From NCBI RefSeq assembly GCF_022354825.1, contig NZ_CP031168.1, forward strand, positions 931,501 through 995,500: a stretch of DNA of 64,000 nt. The letters run 5' to 3'. The notes under the pieces were generated by a model. It ran no database searches and was not told the DNA's origin. It was given only the letters and a program-made list of their open reading frames with translations. The DNA comes from Paenibacillus sp. H1-7 (GTDB lineage Bacteria > Bacillota > Bacilli > Paenibacillales > NBRC-103111). This document shows, one piece after another, positions 8,891-17,108 of this stretch. The number at the start of each line of letters is the position of its first letter. The stretch's first letter is position 1. The translations under genes and the position numbers were made by a program.

Positions 8891-9093
8891 GCGAGTCCCT
8901 CCAGATTATAGTAAAATGAAAAGATAGCTCTATCATATACTAGCCGTGGATGACATTCAAAGCTAACGATCGTTTGCAGAAAAAGCTAGAAAATAAAGGC
9001 TAGTCAATGTATAATTATTCATAATTATTTATAAATATTAATTATTCGATTGTTTGAAAAGTTTGATGAAATCCAAACGAGGTGATTCCATCT

Positions 9094-9921
9094 ATGGGGA
9101 AAACAAGTATCAGGCTAATGCGGTCAAACGATCTGGAGCCATTGGGGGCGATTCAGCCGGAAGGGTGGAAGGATATCCGGGCGATGTTTGCCTACTATTT
9201 GACCTACCCGGCGTGTACTTCTATAGTAGCCGAGCAGGATGGACGGATCGTCGGCTCCGCCAACGGGACGTACTGGGGAGCGACCGGCTGGGTCGGACCG
9301 ATCATAGTCGATCAGCGCGCGCGCGGACAAGGGATCGGCACTCTGCTAACCGAAGCCGTGATGGAGCAGCTTCATAAGCAGGGGTGTTCTACTCTGCTGC
9401 TCATTGCTACGGAGCTCGGGCAGCCCGTTTACGAGAAGCTCGGCTTCGCCGTGCAGGGGCGCTACTGCTTCATGAAGGGCGGATCCGAGCTGCTGCAAAC
9501 GGTGAGGGAAGGTCCGGTCAGACCGCTGAGCCCGTCTGACCTCCCTGCAATCGAACGGCTGGACCGGGAAGCATCCGGGGAGGACCGCTCCAGTCTGCTT
9601 CGGAAGCTGCAGGCTTCCGGAGGTCTTGTTGTAACGGACGGGAACGACGGGGCCGTTCGCGGATACTTTTTGCGGAGTCCTTGGGGACTCGGTCCGATTG
9701 TCGCGGATTCTCCCGAAGCCGGATTCACTTTGCTCCAACGGGCCATGGCTATGGAAGGCCACAAGTCGGCGGCGTTTCATGAAGATAACACGGCGGCTGC
9801 CGAATATTTACTGCAAGCGGGCTTTACGATAAACACCTATGCTTCACGAATGGTGCTAGGCGAGTCTGTGGCGTGGAAGCCGCAAAACATTTTTGCTAGA
9901 ATCAGCGGATCCTTCGGGTAA
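9094..9921 (+). CDS. GNAT-family N-acetyltransferase, two-domain
   Basis: 275 residues. The N-terminal half is a complete GNAT domain with the acetyl-CoA loop in VDQRARGQGIGTLLT (about 77-91) and a beta-bulge region ending YEKLGFAVQGRYCFM. The C-terminal half (about 145-275) looks like a second, degenerate GNAT/acyltransferase-like domain, an arrangement common in Firmicute proteins of this group. The ATG at 9094 has GAGGTGATT nine bases ahead. The leader is very AT-rich with TATAAT at about 9010. Substrate unknown. Confidence 0.82.
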   Translation: MGKTSIRLMRSNDLEPLGAIQPEGWKDIRAMFAYYLTYPACTSIVAEQDGRIVGSANGTYWGATGWVGPIIVDQRARGQGIGTLLTEAVMEQLHKQGCSTLLLIATELGQPVYEKLGFAVQGRYCFMKGGSELLQTVREGPVRPLSPSDLPAIERLDREASGEDRSSLLRKLQASGGLVVTDGNDGAVRGYFLRSPWGLGPIVADSPEAGFTLLQRAMAMEGHKSAAFHEDNTAAAEYLLQAGFTINTYASRMVLGESVAWKPQNIFARISGSFG

Positions 9922-9944
9922 GAAGCACGGCCTTCGACAAGATG

Positions 9945-9971
9945 TTCACCCTGTCCGGTCTGTGATATAAT
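9945..9971 (+). promoter_or_regulatory. Promoter of the glycosyl-1-phosphate transferase gene
   Basis: A perfect -10 TATAAT (9966-9971) with a TTCACC -35-like hexamer 15 bases earlier. The -10 overlaps the first in-frame ATG of the next gene (9970), which therefore would not be in the transcript. Confidence 0.55.
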
Positions 9972-10032
9972 GGGAATTGCCGTGATATATCACGATACGA
10001 GGCAAGTCGACAATTTCCGGGGAGGGATCCTT

Positions 10033-10992
10033 ATTTCGTACTTCTTCGCAGGCTTGATTGCATTCATGATCGTTTTACTGCTGATACCGCCGCTGCGCAA
10101 GCTGGCCTTCCGCATCGATTTCGTGGACAAGCCACGGCCCGACAATGAGCGCAAAATTCATCGCGAGCCGATACCGCTAACCGCAGGCATAGCTATTTTC
10201 GCAGGCTTCGTCATTACATACTTGCTATTCATAAGAGATAATTTCAGCGAGACTCTGGCCATTTTGGCGGGAGGGCTGCTTGTCTTGATCATCGGTCTAG
10301 TGGACGACTGGTACAAGACCCACGGCAAGGAATTGTCCGCGCTGCCCAAGCTGGTCGTACAGCTGCTGGCGGCCGTGATAGTATACAAGGCGGGGATTGT
10401 GTTCCACGGCTTTACGAACCCGTTCACCGGACAAGAAGTCGTACTGTGGGAATGGGCGCAGTTTCTGCTGACCATCACCTGGATTTTCGGTGTGACGACC
10501 GTCATTAACTTCACCGACGGGATGGACGGCTTGGCGGGCAGCTTGTCCACCATTTCCGCCGTGACCCTGTTTATCGTCGCCTTGGCCAAGAATCAGCCGG
10601 ATTCCGCCATGATGGCCATTTTGCTCGTAGGCGTAGGTCTGGCGTACTTACGCTACAACAAGCCTCCGGCCAAAGTGTTTATGGGCGATGCGGGAGCGTC
10701 GTTCATCGGCTTTATGCTGGCGGTTATCGCGTTGAACGGGGCCTTCAAGCAGGCGACGGTCTTGTCGCTGTTTATCCCGATTTTGGCGCTCGGCGTACCG
10801 ATCTTCGACAACCTGTTCGTCGTGGTCAAGAGGTTCCTTAACGGAAAGCCGATTTACCAGGCGGATACGAGCCAGGCGCATTACCGGCTGCTTGCGAGCG
10901 GCTTGAACCAGAAGCAGGTGCTCATGTTTCTGTGCTTGATCAACGTGTGCTTCGGCCTCACCTCCATCATTATTCTAATGTTGAACGTATAG
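10033..10992 (+). CDS. Undecaprenyl-phosphate glycosyl-1-phosphate transferase (TagO/WecA family)
   Basis: About 319 residues, polytopic (10-11 membrane helices). It should transfer GlcNAc-1-phosphate (or a related sugar phosphate) from UDP to undecaprenyl phosphate, the first step of teichoic acid or surface polysaccharide synthesis. Motifs: VDKPRPDNERKIHREPIP, the Mg-binding VDDW, NFTDGMDGLAGS and VFMGDAGASFIGF. The usual HxHR loop reads QAHYRLL, a variant. No good ATG exists: ATG 9970 lies in the -10 box; GGGGAGGG at 10019-10026 places translation at ATT 10033 (or ATC 10027). MraY is less likely because no UDP-MurNAc-pentapeptide gene cluster surrounds it. Confidence 0.85.
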   Translation: MSYFFAGLIAFMIVLLLIPPLRKLAFRIDFVDKPRPDNERKIHREPIPLTAGIAIFAGFVITYLLFIRDNFSETLAILAGGLLVLIIGLVDDWYKTHGKELSALPKLVVQLLAAVIVYKAGIVFHGFTNPFTGQEVVLWEWAQFLLTITWIFGVTTVINFTDGMDGLAGSLSTISAVTLFIVALAKNQPDSAMMAILLVGVGLAYLRYNKPPAKVFMGDAGASFIGFMLAVIALNGAFKQATVLSLFIPILALGVPIFDNLFVVVKRFLNGKPIYQADTSQAHYRLLASGLNQKQVLMFLCLINVCFGLTSIIILMLNV

Positions 10993-11001
10993 CATCAGCC
11001 A

Positions 11002-11046
11002 AACCGTCTTCCGGTGCCCGAGGGGCCAGGAAAGGCGGTTTTTTTC
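11002..11046 (+). terminator. Rho-independent terminator
   Basis: AACCGTCTTCC and GGAAAGGCGGTT pair with small bulges and are followed by a seven-T run, ten bases after the transferase stop. Confidence 0.85.
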
Positions 11047-11192
11047 AATTTTGGCGCGTCATTTAGTTGGAGAGAGGTCATGTTCGTAAATCCGGCAATA
11101 AACCAAGGATTGCAGGTATGTACGCTGCGAACACGAATATGTTATATAGATTCGCTAATAGCGATCAATCGAGGTTGAGAGGGGAGTCGGCA

Positions 11193-12452
11193 ATGCGCAC
11201 AACCACCCTACCTAACGGGCTTACTATCGTCAGCAAGCATAACGATCAGGCGGTTTCGACGCTGCTGTGCTATTGGGTCAGAGCGGGCGGTCATTATGAG
11301 CTGCAGTATCCGTACGGCATCGCGCATTTTTTGGAGCACATGCTGTTCAAGGGGACGAAGACGAGAACGAAGGAGCAAATTTCTTACGATACCGAAAACT
11401 ACGGAAGCCGACTGAATGCGGCGACCGGCGTGGACCGGACAAGATATTTTGTTCATACGCCTTACGATAAATGGAAAGAAGGTATCGGCTTGCTGACGGA
11501 TATGGTGTTCCATTCCGTCTTTCCCGAGCAGGAGCTGCAGATGGAGAAGAAGGTCGTGCTGGAGGAAATCAAGCGGGCGCAGGACAATCCGCGCGAATAC
11601 GGCAGCCGGACGCTGATGCGACTCTTGCGGGGGATGCATCCGGAACGGGCGGGCAATCTTGGGACGGAGGAGACGGTATCCTCCATCACAAGAGACGATT
11701 TGCTGCGATTCCACTCCGAATATTACCGCGCGAGCAATATCGTGCTGGTGGCGACGGGATATGCTCCGCATGAGGAGCTTGTAGAGTACGTCGCCGGATT
11801 GGACATTCCGGCTTCTCCTCCGGCCGCTGTCGGATTGGAGAAGCTGCAGCCTTATCAGCTGAACGGCCATGTCGTTCATGAGGCTAGAGATATCCGTCAA
11901 GCGCAGCTGCATTGGGGGATGTACGGCCCGGACGCTTATGACGATGCCAAATATGCGGGCTATGTCGCCATGCACTTGCTGGGTAACGGCCAAGGCTCGA
12001 GGCTGTGGCGGCGTATCCGCGGGGAGATGGGGCTCGCCTACGAGGTGCGCGCTTCCTTAAGCCCGATGGTGAGCGAGGGCTTTATTACCGGCTATGTCGG
12101 TACGGATCCGCTTCGTCTGGAGGATGCCAAGGCGGTTATCTTGGAGGAGCTCGAGCGGATGCAGAAGGAGCGGATCACGCCGGAGGAGCTGGAGCGAGCT
12201 CACAACTCGATCGTCGGCAGACATCTGATCTCCCAGGATCAGTCGGAGGCCGTAAATACGAGGCTGGCGTCGCAGCAGCTGTATCAGTTGAACTCCGATC
12301 CGCGTTTCTTCGCCGAGAAGATTCGCAGCGTAACGGCCGAGGATGTGCAGGCATTCGCGCAAGCGTACTTGCTGAAGGAGCGGATGCTGTTCGTGCAAGT
12401 GAGCAAGCAGGAGCCTCAGCAGCAGGCGGCCGGCGAGGAAAAGGCTGTTTAA
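11193..12452 (+). CDS. M16-family zinc metallopeptidase
   Basis: 419 residues. Inverted zinc motif HxxEH is present as HFLEH (about residues 48-52) and the distal metal-binding glutamate lies in LEEIKRAQDNP. N-terminal M16 domain (about 5-155) and C-terminal inactive M16 domain (about 165-345, with the R/Y motif as GMGLAYEVRA-type GEMGLAYEV) are both complete. The ATG at 11193 follows GAGGGGAGT; 42 upstream codons in frame look non-coding. Bacillus members (YmfF/YmfH, MlpA) have roles in processing or protease regulation; which orthologue this is cannot be settled here. Monocistronic, convergent with the PBP gene. Confidence 0.87.
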   Translation: MRTTTLPNGLTIVSKHNDQAVSTLLCYWVRAGGHYELQYPYGIAHFLEHMLFKGTKTRTKEQISYDTENYGSRLNAATGVDRTRYFVHTPYDKWKEGIGLLTDMVFHSVFPEQELQMEKKVVLEEIKRAQDNPREYGSRTLMRLLRGMHPERAGNLGTEETVSSITRDDLLRFHSEYYRASNIVLVATGYAPHEELVEYVAGLDIPASPPAAVGLEKLQPYQLNGHVVHEARDIRQAQLHWGMYGPDAYDDAKYAGYVAMHLLGNGQGSRLWRRIRGEMGLAYEVRASLSPMVSEGFITGYVGTDPLRLEDAKAVILEELERMQKERITPEELERAHNSIVGRHLISQDQSEAVNTRLASQQLYQLNSDPRFFAEKIRSVTAEDVQAFAQAYLLKERMLFVQVSKQEPQQQAAGEEKAV

Positions 12453-12484
12453 CGTCGGCGAGTTGGCGCTCGATGAAATAAAAA

Positions 12485-12520
12485 AAGCCGGATTCCCTTC
12501 TCTTGGGATTCCGGCTTCTT
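12485..12520. terminator. Bidirectional terminator
   Basis: AAGCCGGATTCCC (12485-12497) and GGGATTCCGGCTT (12505-12517) form a perfect 13-pair stem, flanked by an A run on the left and T-rich bases on the right, between convergent genes. Confidence 0.9.
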
Positions 12521-12558
12521 TGTGGTTGTAAACACTTGTATGCCCGGTGCTGCTGCGG

Positions 12559-14622
12559 TTACGGCTGACCGTTCGCTCCTGCCACGGCTCCCGTAGGAGC
12601 TTTTCCGCTAAGCCCGCCGATGTACTGGTCATAAGCTTCGTAGATTTTGGCAGCGATAGGGGAAGCGCCGTAGCGGCCGAATTGCCCTTCGGGAACGACG
12701 ACGGCAACGGCCAGAACGGGATTGTTCGCCGGCGCGAAGGAGATCAGCACGGCGTTGTCGACCGTGCCGCCCGGCACTTCCTGCGTCGACGTCCCCGTTT
12801 TACGCGCGACCGGATAAGGCAAATCCTCGATGCCGGCAGCGCCGCTCTTCATCCCGTTGATGACGGTATCCCAGTACACTTTCGGGAAGCTGACCTCGTC
12901 CAGCACGACCGGCTCGAAGCCTTTAACCAGCTCGCCCTCGGAGGATACGATCTTATCTACGAACTGCGGCTGCATCCGCTTGCCTCGGTTGGCGAGCGTT
13001 GCTGCGTATTGCGCCAGCTGCAGCGTCGTATATTTCTCGTTCTGCCCCCAGGAAGCGTAAACCATTGCCGATTGCGTACTGCTTCCCTTGGCATTTTTGA
13101 AAAACTCGTTCGAGCCCGCATACTCATTCGGCAAATTGCTTCCGGTCTTTATTCCAAGACCGAATTTTGCCATATATTCGGCCCATACGTCGAGCACCTT
13201 CGATTTCTCCCCGCCATACTTGTTGTAGAGGGGAAGTGCAACCATCGCAGACATAAACGTATTGGACGACTTCTGGATCGCGCTCGTCGGATTGAGTGTA
13301 CCGTTGGCGTAGCCGTCAGAATTCCGAATCGTAGCATTGCCCCCAGCTCCGAAGGAGAAGGAGCCTGAATCGTAATAGGTACTGTTAGGGCTAATGACGC
13401 CTTCATTCATCCCGACCAAAATGGTCAACGGCTTGACGACCGAACCCATGTAAACAATGGAGGAAGGGTGCTTGCCGAGCTCCTTCGCCGGGAAATCGGG
13501 ATACGATGTCGTAATCGTCCCGTTATTGACGAACTGCATGATGTTGTTATACTGCTCGGTGCTCATACCGCCGGTCCACAGATTCGTATCGTAATCCGGC
13601 AAGCTGGCCATGGCGACGACCTTGCCCGTCTTGACCTCCATGGCGACGGCATAGCCGGAACGCGCATTAGGCGCATAGGCGAATTGCCCCGCAAGCGACC
13701 GGTTGCGGATAAAAGCCAGGTGATCCGTAATGGCTTTCTCGGTGGCGAGCTGAATGTCCTTGTCGATCGTCAAATACAGGTTATGCCCTTTTTGCGGAGG
13801 AACGACGGTAGCGGGACCGACGATTTTTTGCGAGGCGTTGACGGGATAGCTCTTGCTTCCTTTTTTCCCGCGCAGCTCCTCCTGGTACATCAGCTCGATG
13901 CCGTCGAAGCCGACATCCTCTACATCCAAATATTCGTCCGTTTTGCTGCGGTAATATTCAAGACCCGATTGCGGATTTCGCGCAGCACTGAACCGCTTCA
14001 TATATCCGACCAGCTGGGCGGCGATCATTTGGTTGTCGTATAATCGGACGCTATCCTCGAAAATTTCAATTCCCTTCATCTGATCGCGGCGTTCGAGCAA
14101 ATAGGCGATTTCCTTTTGCGACAAATCCTCTTTGATCCGCCTTGGCACGGAATAATAGCTGGGCTCCTTCGTTTTGTTCTGCTCCAAGTCGAAGCCGACG
14201 TCCATGCGCTTCAAGATTTCGGCAGCAGACAGCGGTTTGGCATAAGGGCTGCCGTAATCCGCGAACACGCCCTCCAGCATTTTGGCCAGCTCGATAATTT
14301 CTTCCTTGTTGGCCGCGCGCCCTTCCACACGGTAGTAGAGCGACTGCATGGAGCGGGACTGCGCTATCGCATAGCCCGTACGATCATAGATCGTTCCGCG
14401 AATGGGGGCGATAGGACTTTGGCTGTTGGATACGAGGTTCTCAATTTCCTTGAAATACTTGCCCTCGACAAACTGCAGTATGGCTAATTTTACGATCAGC
14501 ACGCTAAATAGTACGAACGTTACAAAGAAAAACAAGTTCAGCCGGATCGAAAAGTGCCGGCGCTTCCGGACCTCCAGCTTCTCGGTCTGATCCTCCGTGT
14601 AGCGAAAAAAGCCGCCCCCCAC
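12559..14622 (-). CDS. Class B penicillin-binding protein (PBP2-type transpeptidase)
   Basis: 687 residues from GTG 14622, which has AAGGAG eight bases ahead; the earlier GTG (14631) overlaps that site. Short cytoplasmic N-terminus, one membrane helix (about 27-50, LNLFFFVTFVLFSVLIVKLAI), PBP dimer/pedestal domain starting at IAPIRGTIYDRTG, and a transpeptidase domain with SxxK (GSVVKPLT), SxN (SSNTF) and KTG (ARKTGTSTQ). It cross-links peptidoglycan outside the membrane; family relatives PbpA/PbpH act in cell elongation. A 45-residue membrane protein is encoded 21 bases upstream on the same strand, so the two probably form an operon. Confidence 0.9.
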   Translation of the reverse strand: MGGGFFRYTEDQTEKLEVRKRRHFSIRLNLFFFVTFVLFSVLIVKLAILQFVEGKYFKEIENLVSNSQSPIAPIRGTIYDRTGYAIAQSRSMQSLYYRVEGRAANKEEIIELAKMLEGVFADYGSPYAKPLSAAEILKRMDVGFDLEQNKTKEPSYYSVPRRIKEDLSQKEIAYLLERRDQMKGIEIFEDSVRLYDNQMIAAQLVGYMKRFSAARNPQSGLEYYRSKTDEYLDVEDVGFDGIELMYQEELRGKKGSKSYPVNASQKIVGPATVVPPQKGHNLYLTIDKDIQLATEKAITDHLAFIRNRSLAGQFAYAPNARSGYAVAMEVKTGKVVAMASLPDYDTNLWTGGMSTEQYNNIMQFVNNGTITTSYPDFPAKELGKHPSSIVYMGSVVKPLTILVGMNEGVISPNSTYYDSGSFSFGAGGNATIRNSDGYANGTLNPTSAIQKSSNTFMSAMVALPLYNKYGGEKSKVLDVWAEYMAKFGLGIKTGSNLPNEYAGSNEFFKNAKGSSTQSAMVYASWGQNEKYTTLQLAQYAATLANRGKRMQPQFVDKIVSSEGELVKGFEPVVLDEVSFPKVYWDTVINGMKSGAAGIEDLPYPVARKTGTSTQEVPGGTVDNAVLISFAPANNPVLAVAVVVPEGQFGRYGASPIAAKIYEAYDQYIGGLSGKAPTGAVAGANGQP

Positions 14623-14643
14623 TATGTTCACTCCTTAATCATA

Positions 14644-14781
14644 TTAAACAAATATTGCAGCCCACATAATAAGCAACCACAACAAGACGGCAGCCAAAAA
14701 TCCTCCCATCGCATAAACGGTAGCCCGTCTCCAATCCCGCTGCTTTATGTATGTACGGTCCGGCAATGATCGCTTATTCAA
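14644..14781 (-). CDS. Small single-pass membrane protein preceding PBP
   Basis: 45-residue protein starting at TTG 14781 with AAGGAG nine bases upstream. Sequence: basic cytoplasmic-looking N-terminus (LNKRSLPDRTYIKQRDWRRA) followed by one hydrophobic helix (about 21-45, GGFLAAVLLWLL...). The strong ribosome site, the membrane segment and the 21-base gap to the class B PBP start support a real gene, possibly a PBP or elongasome partner. The family is not recognised. It is too short for routine ORF callers with an ATG rule. Confidence 0.65.
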   Translation of the reverse strand: MNKRSLPDRTYIKQRDWRRATVYAMGGFLAAVLLWLLIMWAAIFV

Positions 14782-14946
14782 TGGTCTTCTCTCCTTCATC
14801 TACTGCCTAGTGTACCATGGGATTGCGCTTCTGTGGCGAGAGGTTTGACGAGGAAAATAAATTTTTTTTGCGCCTATACATTCGACGGTATAAACGGGAA
14901 AAAAGTTGCCTGAATCGGGAGGGGGATTAGAAAAATTTTCAAAAAA

Positions 14947-14973
14947 GGGAACCTATTCCTTTATGGATCGTCC
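14947..14973 (+). promoter_or_regulatory. ECF-type autoregulatory promoter
   Basis: GGGAACC (14947-14953), 15 bases, CGTCC (14969-14973), 24 bases before the ECF sigma start. The GGAAC / CGTC pattern is typical of ECF sigma promoters, and ECF genes normally transcribe their own operon. Confidence 0.7.
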
Positions 14974-14996
14974 AATTGGTTGTGAGGTGAAGGGAA

Positions 14997-15539
14997 GTGG
15001 CGTTTGAGTATTTAAAATCGCTCTCCGGCGGCATGGACAAGAACGCCATCCTGGAGGAGCTAATGCTTGCGTATGGCGACGATGTATGGAATTATGCTTT
15101 TTTCATGACCCGTAAAAAAGAGCTCGCGGACGATATCGCCCAGGAAGTATTCGTCAAGGTGTACGAACGGCTGTATTCGTTCCGGGGCGAAGCGTCGGTG
15201 AGAACATGGCTGCTGACGATAACCCGCAACCATGTGAAAGATCACTGGCGATCGGCCTGGATTCGCAAGGTGATTCCATTCGGGTTGCAGCGAAGGACGG
15301 AGGGAGGTCCGTCCGCAGAGGCGGAGGCGCTTGGACGTCTTGTGACGGAGGAAGTATGGCAGGCGGTGCTGGAGCTGCCGGTGAAGCTCCGCGAAGTGCT
15401 GCTGCTTCATGCACACCATCAGCTGTCGCACGCCGAAATAGCCAGGGTTCTCTCCTTGTCGGAGGGAACGGTGAAGTCGAGGCTGTACCGGGCCAGGTCC
15501 AAAGCCAGTCAGCTTTTGAACAAGGAGGAAGCGCCATGA
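14997..15539 (+). CDS. ECF RNA polymerase sigma factor
   Basis: 180 residues, only regions 2 and 4. Region 2: about 20-90 with ELADDIAQEVFVKVYERLYSF and VRTWLLTITRNHVKDHWR; region 4: about 120-175 with LPVKLREVLLLHAHH and HAEIARVLSLSEGTVKSRLYRARSK. GTG start has GAGGTG seven bases upstream. The stop overlaps the next ATG (ATGA, 15536-15539), so synthesis of sigma and its presumed membrane anti-sigma partner is coupled. A canonical ECF promoter lies directly upstream. Closest by feel to the SigW/SigV-type group; the precise ECF group cannot be fixed by eye. Confidence 0.92.
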   Translation: MAFEYLKSLSGGMDKNAILEELMLAYGDDVWNYAFFMTRKKELADDIAQEVFVKVYERLYSFRGEASVRTWLLTITRNHVKDHWRSAWIRKVIPFGLQRRTEGGPSAEAEALGRLVTEEVWQAVLELPVKLREVLLLHAHHQLSHAEIARVLSLSEGTVKSRLYRARSKASQLLNKEEAP

Positions 15540-17083
15540 AGCGAATCGACCCGGAACCGTGGGAGAAGCTGCTTACCGGCTCGCCGGTCCGGCAGGGGGA
15601 AGCGGGCTTTTCCAAGGAGATCATGAGAAAAATAAAGGAGCGTGTTGAAGTGCGCGAACGTCCTAGAAGCCGGCGATGGCTCATGATGGGGCCGGTACTG
15701 GCCGTCTGCTGCGCCATGCTGATCGTAGGCTTGTGGAAGCAGGAGGAGCTCGGGGGCATGCTGGCTCAGCTATCGAAGCCTATGGAGCCAGTGGCGTTGA
15801 AGCCGATGGACCGGCAAACGGAAATGACGCTGAAGGTGGCGTATTTTCATGAAAATACGTTTATGATGAATTACGGCAAAGCGTTTACGATCCGCTATCC
15901 GAACATGAGCGTGCAGGTCATCCCGACGGAGACTAACGGGAACCAAGCGTTGGATAAAGAAAAGCTGCTTGAGCTGATCGACAAGGAGAACCCGGACGTG
16001 CTCTATATGTCGTCCGAGCTGTACGGCGAGCTGGCCAAGGAAGGGCGGCTGTATCCGCTCGATGCCGTGATGAAGCAGGACCGGTACGATCTGCAGAGCC
16101 TTTACAGCGGCATGACCGGTACGCTGCGCGAGCTGGGAGGCGGCAAGCTGTACGGGCTTGCCCCTACTTACGAGATGGAGGCGCTCTATTACAATAAGGA
16201 GTTATTCGATAAATTCGGTATCCCTTATCCGAACGACAAGATGAGCTGGGAGGAAGTTCTGCTGCTCGCTGCAAGGTTCCCGGCAGGAGGGAAGCCAGAG
16301 GAGCGGATTTACGGGCTGTTGGCGAATTATTACGGCAGCCCCTCCGCTTTGGCCGCACGTATCGGAAAGACGAAGGGGATAAGTCTTCTAAGCCCCGATG
16401 GGAAACAGGCGACGGTGAACACGGAAGGCTGGAAGAACGTGTGGAGCATGGCGATCGGAGGTTTTCAACAGGGATTTGTTTATCAGCCGCAGCCGAGACC
16501 TCAGCGAAGCATGATGATGGAGGAAATGTACAAGGAAAATCCTTTTATTACGGGAAAAGCGGCTATGGCGCTTTCGAGCTTCTCACTCGCCGGCGATTTG
16601 AAGGAAGCGGTCAGCCGGTATAAGATGTCCTCGTTCCCTTGGGACATGGTAACCGAGCCTGTCGATCCGGCACGGCCGAACGAATCGTCCTCCTTCTTTA
16701 TGGGAGGGGTCTATGCGGTTAGCGCCAAATCGGAGCATTTGCGGCCGGCTTGGGAGATGATCAAGCTGATCAACAGCCCGGAAATCATGAAGAAGCAGAG
16801 CAAGTCGTTCGGTGGCGGAGGGTTGACGGTCCGGCTCCAGGAGATCAAGCCGGATGAAGAACATCACTATGCGCCGTTCTACACGATGAAGCCGGCGGAG
16901 CAGCCGGATTCGGCGCTGCATCCGCGCGTCCTGCGCAAATTTAATGAGGCCTTCACGCCGCTATCGGCCCAGAAGGCGAAGGCTGTGATGGAGGGGAGCA
17001 TCAAGCTGGACGAAGGGCTGAAGCAGCTGCAGGAAGATGCGCAGCGGGCGCTGTTCGAGGCGATGCTCGACAGCCGTAATTGA
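15536..17083 (+). CDS. Membrane anti-sigma-like protein fused to extracellular solute-binding domain
   Basis: 515 residues. Residues 1-47 are a charged cytoplasmic tail; 48-67 a membrane helix (WLMMGPVLAVCCAMLIVGLW); residues about 95-500 are a family 1 extracellular solute-binding domain (KVAYFHENTF, NPDVLYMSSELYGELAKEG, KLYGLAPTYEMEALYYNKELFDKFGIPYP split motifs typical of sugar-binding proteins). No lipobox is present, so it is a type II-like single-pass protein rather than a lipoprotein. The position (ATGA overlap with an ECF sigma gene) is where the anti-sigma factor belongs; no His-Cys zinc anti-sigma motif is visible in the tail. Inferred role: sensor that releases the sigma factor on binding a ligand outside the cell. 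A plain solute-binding protein with an uncleaved signal anchor is the alternative. Confidence 0.8.
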   Translation: MKRIDPEPWEKLLTGSPVRQGEAGFSKEIMRKIKERVEVRERPRSRRWLMMGPVLAVCCAMLIVGLWKQEELGGMLAQLSKPMEPVALKPMDRQTEMTLKVAYFHENTFMMNYGKAFTIRYPNMSVQVIPTETNGNQALDKEKLLELIDKENPDVLYMSSELYGELAKEGRLYPLDAVMKQDRYDLQSLYSGMTGTLRELGGGKLYGLAPTYEMEALYYNKELFDKFGIPYPNDKMSWEEVLLLAARFPAGGKPEERIYGLLANYYGSPSALAARIGKTKGISLLSPDGKQATVNTEGWKNVWSMAIGGFQQGFVYQPQPRPQRSMMMEEMYKENPFITGKAAMALSSFSLAGDLKEAVSRYKMSSFPWDMVTEPVDPARPNESSSFFMGGVYAVSAKSEHLRPAWEMIKLINSPEIMKKQSKSFGGGGLTVRLQEIKPDEEHHYAPFYTMKPAEQPDSALHPRVLRKFNEAFTPLSAQKAKAVMEGSIKLDEGLKQLQEDAQRALFEAMLDSRN

Positions 17084-17108
17084 TGATGAAGGAAGAGAGG
17101 ATGTATCG

